Origin: Paenibacillus roseus | Lineage (GTDB): Bacteria; Bacillota; Bacilli; Paenibacillales; Paenibacillaceae | Assembly: GCF_016424485.1 (NCBI RefSeq) | Contig: NZ_JAELUP010000016.1 | Coordinates: 81,031-145,030, forward strand | DNA: 64,000 nucleotides | Direction of reading: 5' to 3' | Part shown: positions 36,906-46,597 of the stretch, piece by piece | Position numbering within the stretch: position 1 is the stretch's first letter | Layout of the letters: each line of letters begins with the position of its first letter | Notes under the pieces: model-generated | What the model saw: only the letters and a program-made list of their open reading frames with translations | Database searches by the model: none | Told to the model about the DNA's origin: nothing | Made by a program: the position numbers and the translations under genes

Positions 36906-37346
36906 ATGAAATTGCATGAGCTCAAACCAGCTCCTGGTTCCAAGCAAGAGCCAAAACGCAAGGGACGCGGGATTGGTTCCGGTAACGGCAAAACTGCAGG
37001 CAAAGGTCACAAGGGACAAAACGCCCGCTCCGGCGGCGGTGTTCGTCCAGGATTCGAAGGCGGACAAAATCCGTTATATCGTCGCTTGCCAAAGCGCGGT
37101 TTCAACAATCCGTTCCGCAAGGAATATGCCATTGTGAACTTGGAAGAACTGAACAGCTTTGCAGCAGGTAGCGAGGTCACTCCTGAAGTTCTTAAGGAGA
37201 AAGGCATCGTAAAAAATTCGCTCAGCGGCATCAAGATCTTGGGTGATGGCGAGATCAAGGTTCAACTTACTGTGAAAGCAAATAAGTTTTCTCAATCTGC
37301 CGTAGAGAAAATCCAGGCTGCCGGCGGTAAAACCGAGGTGATCTAA
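36906..37346 (+). CDS. rplO: 50S ribosomal protein L15
   Basis: A 146-residue late-assembly protein with a long glycine- and arginine-rich N-terminal arm ([20 protein letters not shown]) running into the subunit. ATG 36906 follows AAGGAGGTG. The stop codon abuts the TTG start of secY, so the two are probably translationally coupled. Confidence 0.96.
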   Translation: MKLHELKPAPGSKQEPKRKGRGIGSGNGKTAGKGHKGQNARSGGGVRPGFEGGQNPLYRRLPKRGFNNPFRKEYAIVNLEELNSFAAGSEVTPEVLKEKGIVKNSLSGIKILGDGEIKVQLTVKANKFSQSAVEKIQAAGGKTEVI

Positions 37347-38645
37347 TTGTTCAAAACCTTGTCCAACATATGGAAAGTAGAAGATCTGCGCAAAAGAATT
37401 TTGTTCACTTTGTTTGTCCTGTTAATCTATCGTATTGGTGCCTTTATTCCGGTTCCCAATATCGATAAGTCCGTATTCGACCAAATCAACAGTGAGCAAG
37501 CGAATCTGTTCGGGGTATTGAATACCTTCTCCGGAGGAGCTTTGTTCCAGTTCTCAATATTTGCAATGTCGATCGTGCCTTACATTACAGCATCCATTAT
37601 CGTGCAGCTATTGACGTTGGATGTTATCCCGAAATTTGCTGAATGGGCAAAAGAGGGCGAAAATGGTAAGAAAAAGCTTGCTCAGATTACACGCTACGGA
37701 ACGATTATTCTCGGTTTGATCCAAGCTTTCGCTACGGCAATTGGGTTTAATCGTCAATATCAATTCCAGTTTGTTATTGATCCTGGCTTTGCAACGTATA
37801 CGATGATTGCAATTATTTTGACCGCAGGTACTGCATTCCTGATGTGGCTCGGTGAACAGATTACCGAGAAAGGAATTGGTAACGGGATTTCAATCATTAT
37901 CTTCGCCGGTATCGTCGCTGGATTCCCAGGGCATATCCGTACGATTTACGCAGACCAGTTTATTGACTCTGATCAACTGTTCCTGAATATCGTCAAGGTC
38001 ATTGTGATGCTTGTTGCGGTTATCGCGATCATTGTAGGTGTCATCTTCGTACAGCAAGGGATTCGCAAAATCCCAGTGCAGTACGCCAAACGGGTTGTAG
38101 GCCGTAAAATGTACGGTGGCCAGTCCACACACATTCCGTTGAAGGTAAATGGTGCAGGTGTCATTCCAGTTATCTTTGCAGTATCTTTACTGATGTTCCC
38201 TGTGACGCTGGCTGGTTTCTGGGCGGATAAGCAGTGGGCGCAATGGGTAACCAAGCATATGTACTATGACCAGCCGCTTGGTATGGTACTGTACGTAGTT
38301 TTGATTATCGGATTTACTTTCTTCTACACCTTTGTCCAAATTAACCCGGTGCAAATGGCAGATCAGATGAAGAAGAACGGCGGATATATTCCGGGCGTGC
38401 GTCCTGGCAAACCAACCTCGACTTACATCACGCGCGTTATGTCGCGGATTACGCTCTCTGGAGCACTGTTCTTGTCTCTTATCTCCGTGCTCCCAGTTGC
38501 CTTTGGCGCTCTGGCTGGGCTGCCGCGTTCTGTTCAGATCGGTGGTACTTCCTTGCTGATCGTAATCGGTGTTGCGCTGGATACGATGAAGCAAATCGAG
38601 ACACAATTGATCAAACGCCATTACAAAGGGTTTATCAATAAATAG
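37347..38645 (+). CDS. secY: protein translocase subunit SecY
   Basis: Channel-forming subunit of SecYEG, 432 residues with ten predicted membrane helices. The N-terminal LRKRILFTLFVLLIYRIGAF and the plug and lateral-gate regions are seen. The C5 cytoplasmic loop NGGYIPGVRPGKPT that contacts SecA and the ribosome is also present. It starts with TTG at 37347 directly after the rplO stop; GAGGTG inside rplO is the ribosome site. Confidence 0.97.
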   Translation: MFKTLSNIWKVEDLRKRILFTLFVLLIYRIGAFIPVPNIDKSVFDQINSEQANLFGVLNTFSGGALFQFSIFAMSIVPYITASIIVQLLTLDVIPKFAEWAKEGENGKKKLAQITRYGTIILGLIQAFATAIGFNRQYQFQFVIDPGFATYTMIAIILTAGTAFLMWLGEQITEKGIGNGISIIIFAGIVAGFPGHIRTIYADQFIDSDQLFLNIVKVIVMLVAVIAIIVGVIFVQQGIRKIPVQYAKRVVGRKMYGGQSTHIPLKVNGAGVIPVIFAVSLLMFPVTLAGFWADKQWAQWVTKHMYYDQPLGMVLYVVLIIGFTFFYTFVQINPVQMADQMKKNGGYIPGVRPGKPTSTYITRVMSRITLSGALFLSLISVLPVAFGALAGLPRSVQIGGTSLLIVIGVALDTMKQIETQLIKRHYKGFINK

Positions 38646-38735
38646 CAATAGGCTCTTGTGCTGGGCTGCCCGGACGTCACTACAGATGGTCGGAAGCCCG
38701 CTCGGGCTTATTGTGCTTAAAGTGAGGAACACGTG

Positions 38736-39386
38736 ATGAATATTCTATTCATGGGACCACCCGGAGCAGGTAAAGGAACGCAGGCTGAGCGAATCGTCGA
38801 TGAATTCAAGGTCCCTCACATCTCTACGGGAGATGCGTTTCGTCTAGCTATGAAGCAGGGCACACCGCTCGGGCAAAAGGCAAAGGAATATGTAGATCAG
38901 GGACTGCTTGTTCCGGATGATGTAACGAACGGTATTGTCAGGGAGCGTCTTTTGCAACCGGATTGTGAACAGGGCTTTCTGCTTGACGGATTCCCGCGCA
39001 CAATCTCACAGGCTGAAGCGCTTGATGAGATGCTTGCCGCAATGAACCGCAGCATTGATCATGTCATCAACCTGAAGGTTGACCGCAGCCTGCTGCTTGC
39101 GCGCCTTACCGGCCGCCGGATTTGCAAATCCTGTGGATCAACGTACCATGTGTTGTTCAACGCTCCAGCGAAAGATAGCGTATGTGACAAGTGTGGCGGC
39201 GAGCTGTATCAGCGTTCGGATGATACGGAAGAGAAGGTTGGCACACGTTTGGATGAATACATCTCCAAAACAGCGCCGCTTCTTGCCTACTACTCTGACA
39301 AAGGGCTGCTTCGTGAAGTGGACGGCGAGAAAGAAATTGATACGGTAACCTCCGATATCATATCCTATATGCGAGGGTTATCGTAA
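38736..39386 (+). CDS. adk: adenylate kinase
   Basis: Interconverts AMP and ATP with ADP; 216 residues. The P-loop is [10 protein letters not shown] (about residues 7-16). The LID domain carries a four-cysteine zinc site in CKSCGST and CDKCGGE, the Gram-positive form. ATG 38736 gives the family N-terminus; GTG 38733 just before it is an alternative. The stop overlaps the map start. Confidence 0.96.
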   Translation: MNILFMGPPGAGKGTQAERIVDEFKVPHISTGDAFRLAMKQGTPLGQKAKEYVDQGLLVPDDVTNGIVRERLLQPDCEQGFLLDGFPRTISQAEALDEMLAAMNRSIDHVINLKVDRSLLLARLTGRRICKSCGSTYHVLFNAPAKDSVCDKCGGELYQRSDDTEEKVGTRLDEYISKTAPLLAYYSDKGLLREVDGEKEIDTVTSDIISYMRGLS

Positions 39387-40141
39387 TGATTATTTGCAAG
39401 TCCGAGTCCGAACTGGTCTTTATGAGGGAAGCAGGACGAATTGTTGCGGATACGCACCGATTGCTGGCCAAGGCGATCGAACCGGGCATCACCACAAGGG
39501 AACTGGACCGGATCGCTGAAGCCTACATTCGCAGTCAAGGGGCCATCCCTTCATTTAAAGGCTACAATCAGTTTCCTGGCAGCATATGTGCTTCTGTAAA
39601 CGACGAGTTGGTGCATGGTATCCCTGGACCGCGAAAGCTGAACGAGGGCGACATTATCAGCATCGACATCGGCGCACAATTCGAGGGCTATCACGGAGAT
39701 TCTGCCTGGACTTACGGTGTAGGCCAAATTTCTGAGGAAGCTGCTCGTCTACTCCAAGTAACAGAGCAGTCGCTTTATGCCGGACTACAGCATGTCAAAC
39801 CGGATACTCGTCTATTTACCGTCTCTCATGCCATTCAACAGGTCATTGAAGATGCTAAAATGTCGGTTGTTCGGGAGTATGTCGGTCATGGAATTGGCGC
39901 CAGTCTTCATGAGGAGCCCCAAATTCCCAACTATGGCGCGCCGAATCGCGGCCCTCGCCTGAAACCGGGAATGGTTCTTGCAATCGAACCGATGGTTGTT
40001 CTCGGCGAACGTTATGTTCGCACTTTGGAGGATAACTGGACGGTTGTCACCGAGGATGGAACCTGGTGTGCTCACTTTGAACATACCGTTGCAGTAACTG
40101 CCGACGGTTGTGAGATTTTAACCCGCTCCTCTGATTCTTAA
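39386..40141 (+). CDS. map: methionine aminopeptidase, type I
   Basis: Removes N-terminal methionine from nascent proteins; 251 residues. Metal ligands fall in [17 protein letters not shown] (two aspartates), [16 protein letters not shown] (His), AIEPMV (Glu) and FEHTVAV (Glu). The N-terminal part [16 protein letters not shown] is typical. It overlaps adk by the TAATG junction. Confidence 0.96.
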   Translation: MIICKSESELVFMREAGRIVADTHRLLAKAIEPGITTRELDRIAEAYIRSQGAIPSFKGYNQFPGSICASVNDELVHGIPGPRKLNEGDIISIDIGAQFEGYHGDSAWTYGVGQISEEAARLLQVTEQSLYAGLQHVKPDTRLFTVSHAIQQVIEDAKMSVVREYVGHGIGASLHEEPQIPNYGAPNRGPRLKPGMVLAIEPMVVLGERYVRTLEDNWTVVTEDGTWCAHFEHTVAVTADGCEILTRSSDS

Positions 40142-40155
40142 GGGGTGAAGAGCAG

Positions 40156-40440
40156 ATGCGGATGATGCCTCAGATTGGTCAGATCGTGAAGGTATTGCGT
40201 GGGAAGGATGAGGGCAGCTACGCTGTTGTTGTAGGTCTGTCGGAGAATGAGCCGTTTGTATGGATTGCTGACGGCAACAAGCGTCGGTTTGACCAGCGCA
40301 AGCGGAAGAATCTCCTCCATCTGGAACTGCAGCCGGAAACGAGCAGTGAAGTGGCAAACAGCATGCGGGAGACCGGTCGAGTTACAAATGGAAAGTTGCG
40401 TTTTGTGATTCAGAAGTTTATAGAGCGGAAAGGAGAATGA
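40156..40440 (+). CDS. KOW-domain RNA-binding protein (L14e-like)
   Basis: A 94-residue protein with an N-terminal KOW-like motif ([21 protein letters not shown]) and a [11 protein letters not shown] basic segment. Small proteins of this type sit between map and infA in many Bacilli and are annotated as L14e/KOW domain proteins. A ribosome or RNA role is inferred; no function is proven. AAGGGGTG precedes ATG 40156. The stop codon overlaps the region of the infA start. Confidence 0.88.
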   Translation: MRMMPQIGQIVKVLRGKDEGSYAVVVGLSENEPFVWIADGNKRRFDQRKRKNLLHLELQPETSSEVANSMRETGRVTNGKLRFVIQKFIERKGE

Positions 40441-40442
40441 CT

Positions 40443-40813
<371 letters not shown>

Positions 40814-40837
40814 TTAGAGAAGGAGGGATATCGGAAT

Positions 40838-41206
40838 ATGGCACGTATAGCTGGTGTAGACTTGCCGCGTGATAAGCGCGTCGAAATTGCCCTGCAGTAC
40901 ATTTTCGGAATTGGTAAAACAACTTCCAAAAAGATTCTTGAGACTACAGGCATCGATGCAAATACACGTGTTCGCGATTTAACGGAAGACGAAGTAAGCC
41001 GTCTGCGTGAAACAATTGACAAATCTGTCAAAGTAGAAGGTGACTTGCGTCGAGAAATTTCGTTGAATATTAAAAGGTTGATTGAGATCGGCTGCTACCG
41101 CGGAGTCCGTCACCGTCGTGGTTTGCCTGTTCGTGGTCAACGTACGAAAACTAATGCACGCACACGAAAAGGTCCACGTCGGACTGTTGCGAATAAGAAG
41201 AAGTAA
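40838..41206 (+). CDS. rpsM: 30S ribosomal protein S13
   Basis: A 122-residue head protein that makes bridge B1a and pairs with S19. [14 protein letters not shown], the helix-two-turn-helix [12 protein letters not shown] and the basic [16 protein letters not shown] tail near the P site are present. AAGGAGGG precedes the ATG. Confidence 0.98.
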   Translation: MARIAGVDLPRDKRVEIALQYIFGIGKTTSKKILETTGIDANTRVRDLTEDEVSRLRETIDKSVKVEGDLRREISLNIKRLIEIGCYRGVRHRRGLPVRGQRTKTNARTRKGPRRTVANKKK

Positions 41207-41224
41207 TAAGGGGGGATAACTGAA

Positions 41225-41620
41225 ATGGCTAAACCGAAAAAAGTGGTTCGTACAAAACGTCGTGACCGCAAAAATATTGAATCTGGCGTAGCACATATCC
41301 GTTCTACGTTCAACAATACGATCGTTACGATTACCGATCCGCACGGCAATGCGATTTCTTGGGCAAGTGCTGGTAACCTGGGCTACAAAGGTTCCCGTAA
41401 AAGCACGCCGTTTGCAGCGCAAATGGCAGCCGAGTCCGCCGCTAAAGCCGCAATGGAGCACGGTATGAAAGCAGTAGAAGTCATGGTTAAAGGTCCGGGT
41501 GCTGGCCGTGAGGCTGCCATTCGTTCCCTTCAAGCCGCTGGTCTTGAAGTTAACCTGATTAAAGACGTGACACCGATCCCGCATAACGGATGCCGTCCAC
41601 CAAAACGTCGTCGCGTATAG
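41225..41620 (+). CDS. rpsK: 30S ribosomal protein S11
   Basis: A 131-residue platform protein lining the mRNA path near the Shine-Dalgarno helix. [15 protein letters not shown] and the C-terminal [16 protein letters not shown] are typical. GGGGGG precedes ATG 41225. A 127-base spacer separates it from rpoA. Confidence 0.98.
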   Translation: MAKPKKVVRTKRRDRKNIESGVAHIRSTFNNTIVTITDPHGNAISWASAGNLGYKGSRKSTPFAAQMAAESAAKAAMEHGMKAVEVMVKGPGAGREAAIRSLQAAGLEVNLIKDVTPIPHNGCRPPKRRRV

Positions 41621-41747
41621 TTCTTTCATCGTGGTATCAAATATCTGCAACTTGTGAATAATGGTTGTAATGGTGAGGCATACTACATGATTTGACCTGT
41701 TTATGGTTAAGGATTAGGTAGCGACGTTTGAAGGAGGGTTTAAATTA

Positions 41748-42692
41748 GTGATTGAGATCGAAAAGCCGAAGATTGAAACCGTAGAGCTGAATGAGGATGG
41801 CACGTACGGCCGCTTCGTTGTCGAGCCGCTGGAACGCGGATACGGTACGACGCTCGGAAACTCACTTCGTCGTATTTTGTTATCGTCCTTGCCCGGAGCG
41901 GCTGTGACGTCGGTGCAAATCGACGGAGTGCTCCACGAATTCTCGACGGTTGCCGGAGTGGTCGAGGATGTTACTGAAATCATTCTGAACCTCAAGGGAC
42001 TCTCCTTGAAGATTCATTCCGACGAAGAGAAAGTACTGGAGATTGATGCTGAGGGCGAAGGAAACATTACGGCGGGGGACATTCGCGCGGATAGCGATGT
42101 CGAGATTCTCAACCCAGATCTTCATATCGCGACATTGGCTCCTGGTGCGCGGCTTCATATGCGAATCTTCGCGAATCGCGGCCGCGGCTACGTGCAAGCA
42201 GACCGCAACAAACGTGAAGATCAGCCAATTGGTGTTATTCCAGTAGATTCGATCTACACACCAATTACGCGTGTTAACTACAGTATCGAGAATACCCGCG
42301 TCGGTCAGGTAACGAACTACGACAAGCTTACGCTTGAAGTATGGACCGATGGCAGTATCCGCCCCGAAGAGGCTGTAAGCTTGGGGGCCAAAATCTTGAC
42401 CGAGCATCTGGATCTATTCGTCGGTCTGACCGATGAAGCGAAAGACGCTGAAATTATGGTTGAGAAGGAAGAGGACAAGAAAGAGAAAGTGCTGGAAATG
42501 ACGATCGAGGAGCTCGATCTTTCCGTACGTTCTTATAACTGTCTGAAACGTGCAGGCATTAATACCGTGCAAGAGCTGATTACGAAAACGGAAGAAGACA
42601 TGATGAAAGTCCGCAATTTGGGCCGTAAGTCTTTGGAAGAAGTTCAGGAAAAGCTCGAGGAGCTAGGTTTAGGCCTCCGAACGGAAGACTAA
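41748..42692 (+). CDS. rpoA: DNA-directed RNA polymerase subunit alpha
   Basis: A 314-residue subunit that nucleates polymerase assembly. The N-terminal dimerisation domain (about 1-230) contains [21 protein letters not shown]. The flexible linker is followed by the C-terminal domain (about 250-310) with [18 protein letters not shown] and NLGRKSLEE, which contacts UP elements and activators. It starts with GTG at 41748 after AAGGAGGG. Confidence 0.97.
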   Translation: MIEIEKPKIETVELNEDGTYGRFVVEPLERGYGTTLGNSLRRILLSSLPGAAVTSVQIDGVLHEFSTVAGVVEDVTEIILNLKGLSLKIHSDEEKVLEIDAEGEGNITAGDIRADSDVEILNPDLHIATLAPGARLHMRIFANRGRGYVQADRNKREDQPIGVIPVDSIYTPITRVNYSIENTRVGQVTNYDKLTLEVWTDGSIRPEEAVSLGAKILTEHLDLFVGLTDEAKDAEIMVEKEEDKKEKVLEMTIEELDLSVRSYNCLKRAGINTVQELITKTEEDMMKVRNLGRKSLEEVQEKLEELGLGLRTED

Positions 42693-42714
42693 GGATTTAA
42701 GGAGGGGAAAAACG

Positions 42715-43080
42715 ATGGCATACCAAAAGTTAGGCCGGGATTCCAGCGCGCGTAAAGCGTTGTTCCGTGATCTGGTTACCGACCTGTTCCTTTATGAACG
42801 CATCCAAACGACGGAAGCAAAAGCTAAAGAGGTTCGCTCTATCGCTGAGAAACTGATTACGCTGTCTAAACGGGGAGATCTTCATGCTCGCCGTCAAGTC
42901 GCTGCATTCGTACGTCGTGAATCCATTAATGGGGAGCAAGATGCAATTCAAAAGCTGTTCTCTGAACTGGCTACCCGTTACTCAGAGCGTGCAGGCGGTT
43001 ATACGCGCATTCTGAAGCTGGGTCCTCGTCGTGGAGACGCGGCGCCTATGGTTTACCTGGAACTGGTTGACCGTGCGTAA
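42715..43080 (+). CDS. rplQ: 50S ribosomal protein L17
   Basis: A 121-residue protein, last of the long ribosomal transcript. [20 protein letters not shown] and the [23 protein letters not shown] motif (within residues 91-113) identify it. AAGGAGGGG precedes the ATG. In Bacillus the ECF transporter genes follow here; in this window truA follows directly. Confidence 0.97.
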   Translation: MAYQKLGRDSSARKALFRDLVTDLFLYERIQTTEAKAKEVRSIAEKLITLSKRGDLHARRQVAAFVRRESINGEQDAIQKLFSELATRYSERAGGYTRILKLGPRRGDAAPMVYLELVDRA

Positions 43081-43143
43081 TTGACCTTATCAAGTGAAAA
43101 CAGCTTTTCGTCAGCATAAGAAGGCGGCGCTGTTTCGCGATGA

Positions 43144-43222
43144 AATCTAAGTTAGTATAAGTATTTTACTTATACTTCTTAGATTTTGAGAAAGGGTGGA
43201 CCAATGGGGCCACCTTTTTTTA
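43144..43222 (+). terminator. inverted repeat and terminator after rplQ
   Basis: Two symmetric structures lie in tandem. A long AT-rich inverted repeat at 43144-43186 has outer arms AATCTAAG/CTTAGATT and inner arms AGTATAAGTA/TACTTATACT. A second hairpin has GGTGG (43195-43199) paired with CCACC (43210-43214) followed by a T run. The second is a good terminator for the alpha operon; the role of the first is unclear. Confidence 0.75.
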
Positions 43223-43271
43223 ATATGATTCGGGTCATCAAGTAATGCTTGGGCAAGAGGAGAATGGGATC

Positions 43272-44051
43272 TTGAGAAATATTTGTATGACAGTAAGCTA
43301 CGACGGTACGGCATATAACGGCTTTCAGATTCAACCAAAAGGACGGACGATCCAGGGGGAGATTGAAAAGGTACTCCTTATATTAACGGGAGAAACCATC
43401 AAAATTCACGGTTCAGGACGGACGGATGCCGGTGTGCATGCGCGCAGTCAGGTGTTTCACTTTCATACAGAGTCTCAGATTCCGGTTGAGCGTTGGGCGA
43501 TTGCCCTCAATTCGCGTCTGCCGGATGATATTGTCATTCTGTCAGCCGAAGAGAAGCATCTCGATTTTCACTCAAGACGCTCAGCCAAGCGTAAAACGTA
43601 TCGCTATTCCATTCGAACCGGAAAGTACCCGAATGTCTTTACGAGACATTTTGAGTTTCATCACTACAGTCCGCTAAACACGGAAGCGATGCGCTCTGCG
43701 CTGTCCCATGTGATCGGGGAGCATGACTTTACGACTTTTACATCGATTCATTCGACAAAGCAAAGTCATGTACGCACCATTTACGAAGCAAAGCTCGTGG
43801 TGGAAGATGACGTTATTCATACCTATTTTACAGGCAATGGATTTTTGTACAATATGGTTCGCATTATTATGGGAACACTGATGAAAATCGGTGAGGGGAA
43901 AATAAAAGCGGACGATATGCCGTCAATTCTCGCTGCTTGTGACCGCTCCAAGGCAGGACCAAAAGCAATGGCTCACGGCTTGACTTTATGGAGTGTAGAA
44001 TATGAATTTACAGATATCCCGGTCACTCTAGCTGAACAGGCTCGAGGCTGA
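43272..44051 (+). CDS. truA: tRNA pseudouridine(38-40) synthase
   Basis: A 259-residue enzyme that isomerises uridines 38-40 of the tRNA anticodon stem. The catalytic aspartate is in GSGRTDAGVHAR. NGFLYNMVRIIMGTL is also conserved. The TTG at 43272 is taken because GAGGAGA (43257-43263) is well spaced for it and the protein then begins LRNICMTVSYDGT. ATG 43245 in the same frame has no ribosome site. It follows the rplQ terminator. Confidence 0.93.
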   Translation: MRNICMTVSYDGTAYNGFQIQPKGRTIQGEIEKVLLILTGETIKIHGSGRTDAGVHARSQVFHFHTESQIPVERWAIALNSRLPDDIVILSAEEKHLDFHSRRSAKRKTYRYSIRTGKYPNVFTRHFEFHHYSPLNTEAMRSALSHVIGEHDFTTFTSIHSTKQSHVRTIYEAKLVVEDDVIHTYFTGNGFLYNMVRIIMGTLMKIGEGKIKADDMPSILAACDRSKAGPKAMAHGLTLWSVEYEFTDIPVTLAEQARG

Positions 44052-44059
44052 AAATTCAC

Positions 44060-44088
44060 TTGCGCTTTCTCCTTTTATATTGTAAAAT
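44060..44088 (+). promoter_or_regulatory. promoter and leader of rplM-rpsI
   Basis: TTGCGC (44060-44065), 17-base spacer, TAAAAT (44083-44088) preceded by TG. The remaining leader (44089-44282, about 190 bases) has some symmetric stretches. It could contain the L13 leader structure known from Firmicutes, but I cannot draw it with confidence. Confidence 0.6.
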
Positions 44089-44282
44089 ATAACTTGTGCT
44101 TTCTTAGTGGCTCTCCCACAGCCCCGACTAAGTTGGCCATTGAATGAACATTTACAACTTGATAATAAACAGGTGTTGCAGGCAGTTAATACTGTTTTGC
44201 GACTATGAATAACCGAAATCGAAACAAATAAGCTAGTCCACAATACATGCGATTTGTTTGAACGAATGAAGGAGGATCATCC

Positions 44283-44720
44283 ATGCGTACCACGTATATG
44301 GCCAAGCCTAATGAAGTTGAGCGCAATTGGTACATTGTCGATGCGGAAGGCAAAACGCTCGGACGTTTGGCAAGTGAAGTTGCTGCATTGATTCGCGGCA
44401 AGCACAAACCTCAATTTACTCCACATGTTGACACTGGTGATTTCGTTGTAGTCATCAACGCGGAGAAAATTGTTTTGACCGGTAAAAAACTGCAAGACAA
44501 AAAGTACTATCGTCACTCGTTGCATCCAGGTGGTTTGAAAGTGACAACGGCTCAAGAATTGATCAACAAAAAACCAGAGCGCGTTATTGAGCAAGCTGTT
44601 CATGGCATGCTTCCTAAAAACCGCCTGGGCGATAAAATGAAGCTTAAGCTGAAAGTTTATGCCGGACCGGAACACCCACATCAAGCACAAAACCCAGAAG
44701 TTTATGAACTTCGCGGTTAA
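44283..44720 (+). CDS. rplM: 50S ribosomal protein L13
   Basis: A 145-residue early-assembly protein. [20 protein letters not shown] near the start, [12 protein letters not shown] and [10 protein letters not shown] are characteristic. AAGGAGG precedes ATG 44283. It is co-transcribed with rpsI, 19 bases downstream. Confidence 0.97.
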   Translation: MRTTYMAKPNEVERNWYIVDAEGKTLGRLASEVAALIRGKHKPQFTPHVDTGDFVVVINAEKIVLTGKKLQDKKYYRHSLHPGGLKVTTAQELINKKPERVIEQAVHGMLPKNRLGDKMKLKLKVYAGPEHPHQAQNPEVYELRG

Positions 44721-44739
44721 TTAAAGGGAGGACAGTTTC

Positions 44740-45132
44740 ATGGCACAAGTTCAATACTATGGAACAGGTCGTCGTAAACACTCGGTAGCACGTGTACGTC
44801 TCGTTCCGGGTGAAGGACGAATCATTATCAATAAACGCGATATCAACGACTATTTCGGTCACGAAACACTGAAATTGATCGTTAAGCAACCGCTGGCTTT
44901 GACTGAGACATTGTCTAAATATGACGTTCTTGTTTTGGCTCATGGCGGTGGAACTACTGGTCAAGCTGGAGCAATCCGTCACGGTATTTCCCGTGCGTTG
45001 CTGAAAGCAGATCCAGAATCCCGTCCTGCACTGAAACGTGCTGGATTCCTGACTCGCGATCCGCGTATGAAAGAGCGTAAGAAATACGGTCTTAAAGCGG
45101 CTCGTCGTGCACCACAGTTCTCCAAACGTTAA
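44740..45132 (+). CDS. rpsI: 30S ribosomal protein S9
   Basis: A 130-residue head protein whose C-terminal tail (ending APQFSKR, with the terminal arginine) reaches P-site tRNA. The N-terminal [15 protein letters not shown] motif is typical. The last 21 codons, stop and terminator form the left copy of a 125-bp direct repeat, so the gene's 3' end has been used as an attachment site. The coding sequence remains complete. Confidence 0.97.
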   Translation: MAQVQYYGTGRRKHSVARVRLVPGEGRIIINKRDINDYFGHETLKLIVKQPLALTETLSKYDVLVLAHGGGTTGQAGAIRHGISRALLKADPESRPALKRAGFLTRDPRMKERKKYGLKAARRAPQFSKR

Positions 45133-45191
45133 TATCCCTTGTGTATCAAGGAATCTCAGCCCTTGGCCTTCACTGGCCAGGGGCTTTGTTT
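45067..45191 (+). repeat. left attachment repeat (attL) in rpsI
   Basis: A 125-bp stretch covering the last 21 codons of rpsI, its stop codon and the following terminator. It recurs at 55620-55744 in the same orientation. I count three base differences (45110, 45169, 45172). The longest uninterrupted identities are 45067-45109 and 45111-45168, and the crossover core probably lies in one of them. Confidence 0.85.
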
Positions 45192-45192
45192 T
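45158..45192 (+). terminator. terminator after rpsI
   Basis: AGCCCTTGGCC (45158-45168) pairs with GGCCAGGGGCT (45175-45185), followed by a T-rich run. It lies inside the attachment repeat, so integration left rpsI with an intact terminator. Confidence 0.9.
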
Positions 45193-45265
45193 TTGTCTGA
45201 GCGAGTGCACGACCATATTTTGACCATATATATTTTTATTTGACGCTGCGTGAACATATCGATGG

Positions 45266-46243
45266 GTTACAGCTCCATGAATTTTTCAAAGCGCTCTGTC
45301 GTTTTTTCTTTGACTGCTGTCGTAACATGCGTATAGATGTTCATGGTTATTTTGATGTCAGAGTGGCCGAGCCGCTCCTGCACTTCCTTGATGCTGGCGC
45401 CTGCTTTAAATTAAAGCGAAGCGTGCGTATGTCTCAGCCCGTGATGTTGATCGGGTGGAAGCCGTGCTGTTCAATAATCGCATCGCGCTTGTCATTCGGA
45501 TACGCCAACCGCAGCGCTGTTCCATCTGCGCGGCTGAAGATGAACTGGTTTCCCGGCTGCTCAAAGCTCACTAGCGGCTCGCTGGCTGCCTCTCTGCGGA
45601 GTTTCTTGAGCAGGGTGGCCGTTGGTCTCATCCAGGCTGATTGAACGCCAAGATGAGACTGTTTTGGAGGTCAGAGCGACTGATTCCCCGTCTTCATGGA
45701 ACAGCGTTTTGTTGAAACTGATCGTTTTATTTTTCAGATCAACATCACTCCAGCGCAGGGCCAGTATCTCCCACTTGCGGCCGCCGGTATAGATCATCAG
45801 ATGGAACATGGTATGATCTCGAAGCAAACATTCTCGCTTTACTACGGCTAAAAACTTGATAATCTAGCTTTTCTCCCAATAATTCCGCTGCTTGTCCGCC
45901 CTGATCGGCAAGGAACTCATTTTTTTTTTCGGAATCGTTGTCGCTCTCATTGGATTCCTGGCGATAATCTATCCTTACCCCATAATCGAATACCTGATTC
46001 GCATACATCCAGATGTTGTCCACGATTTTATTTCTTTCGAGAGTTTGTTCACAACGTCCTGACAATAGGCAGTGCTGATGTCTTTGACCTTGAGGGCACC
46101 GAAGTAGGGAAGAAATGCGTTTTTTGAATTTGCTGATCACTGCTTTTCTAGTGCTAGGCTTATAGGTGCTGCAAGTTGCTTCATACCACTGATCGTAGAG
46201 CTGATCCTGAAAGAGTGATTGGACATTTTTGTCTGTTCACTTG
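45266..46243 (-). pseudogene. tyrosine recombinase (integrase), broken
   Basis: Read on the minus strand, fragments in different frames join into a phage/ICE-type integrase. The core-binding part is YDQWYEATCSTYKPSTRKAV, and the catalytic arginine region reads GGRKWEILALRWSDVDL. The GLRHTHASL box is followed by EVQERLGHSDIKITMNIYTHV, which holds the nucleophile tyrosine, and the frame ends in EKFMEL and a TAA (45266). Damage includes frameshifts near 45440, 45640, 46000 and 46110, and an in-frame TAA at 45411-45413 straight after the HxxR box. The arm-binding N-terminus is also missing. It faces rpsI, as expected for the enzyme that used this attachment site. Confidence 0.8.
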
Positions 46244-46528
46244 ACGAGTTTTGGAAGTGCTTGTAAAATGCCTTTATACGTTTTTAGTTACTAAGTACGT
46301 GTTTAATAATAATGAGCGTCAGCGCAATTATAAGGATTTTATTGGCGAAGGCGTGCAACCCTGCCAAAACACCTGTCCGTACAACAACTGCTACTACAGC
46401 GCAACAAGTGTTTTGCAACTAAGTACGTATACCACCCCTTATTTCTCAAATCATCTTGGAATTTTTTGGGAGGAAGTATATTAGGAATATGAAGCCTCAG
46501 GAGCCGTTTTGGTCAAGACCCCTTTTAG
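46244..46528. other. gap between integrase remnant and IS element
   Basis: No convincing gene. A 77-codon open frame (46251-46484) has no ribosome site and resembles nothing I know. The 11-base word ACTAAGTACGT occurs twice, at 46290-46300 and 46428-46438. Confidence 0.4.
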
Positions 46529-46597
46529 TGGACATTGTAAAAAAACACCTAGGATACAAGCTGATTCCTGTACTCAACAGGAGTCAGCTTGTTTAGT

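Noticed and set aside
46251..46484. A 77-codon open frame inside the island
   Set aside because: No ribosome site and a composition unlike protein. It was kept only as part of the described gap.
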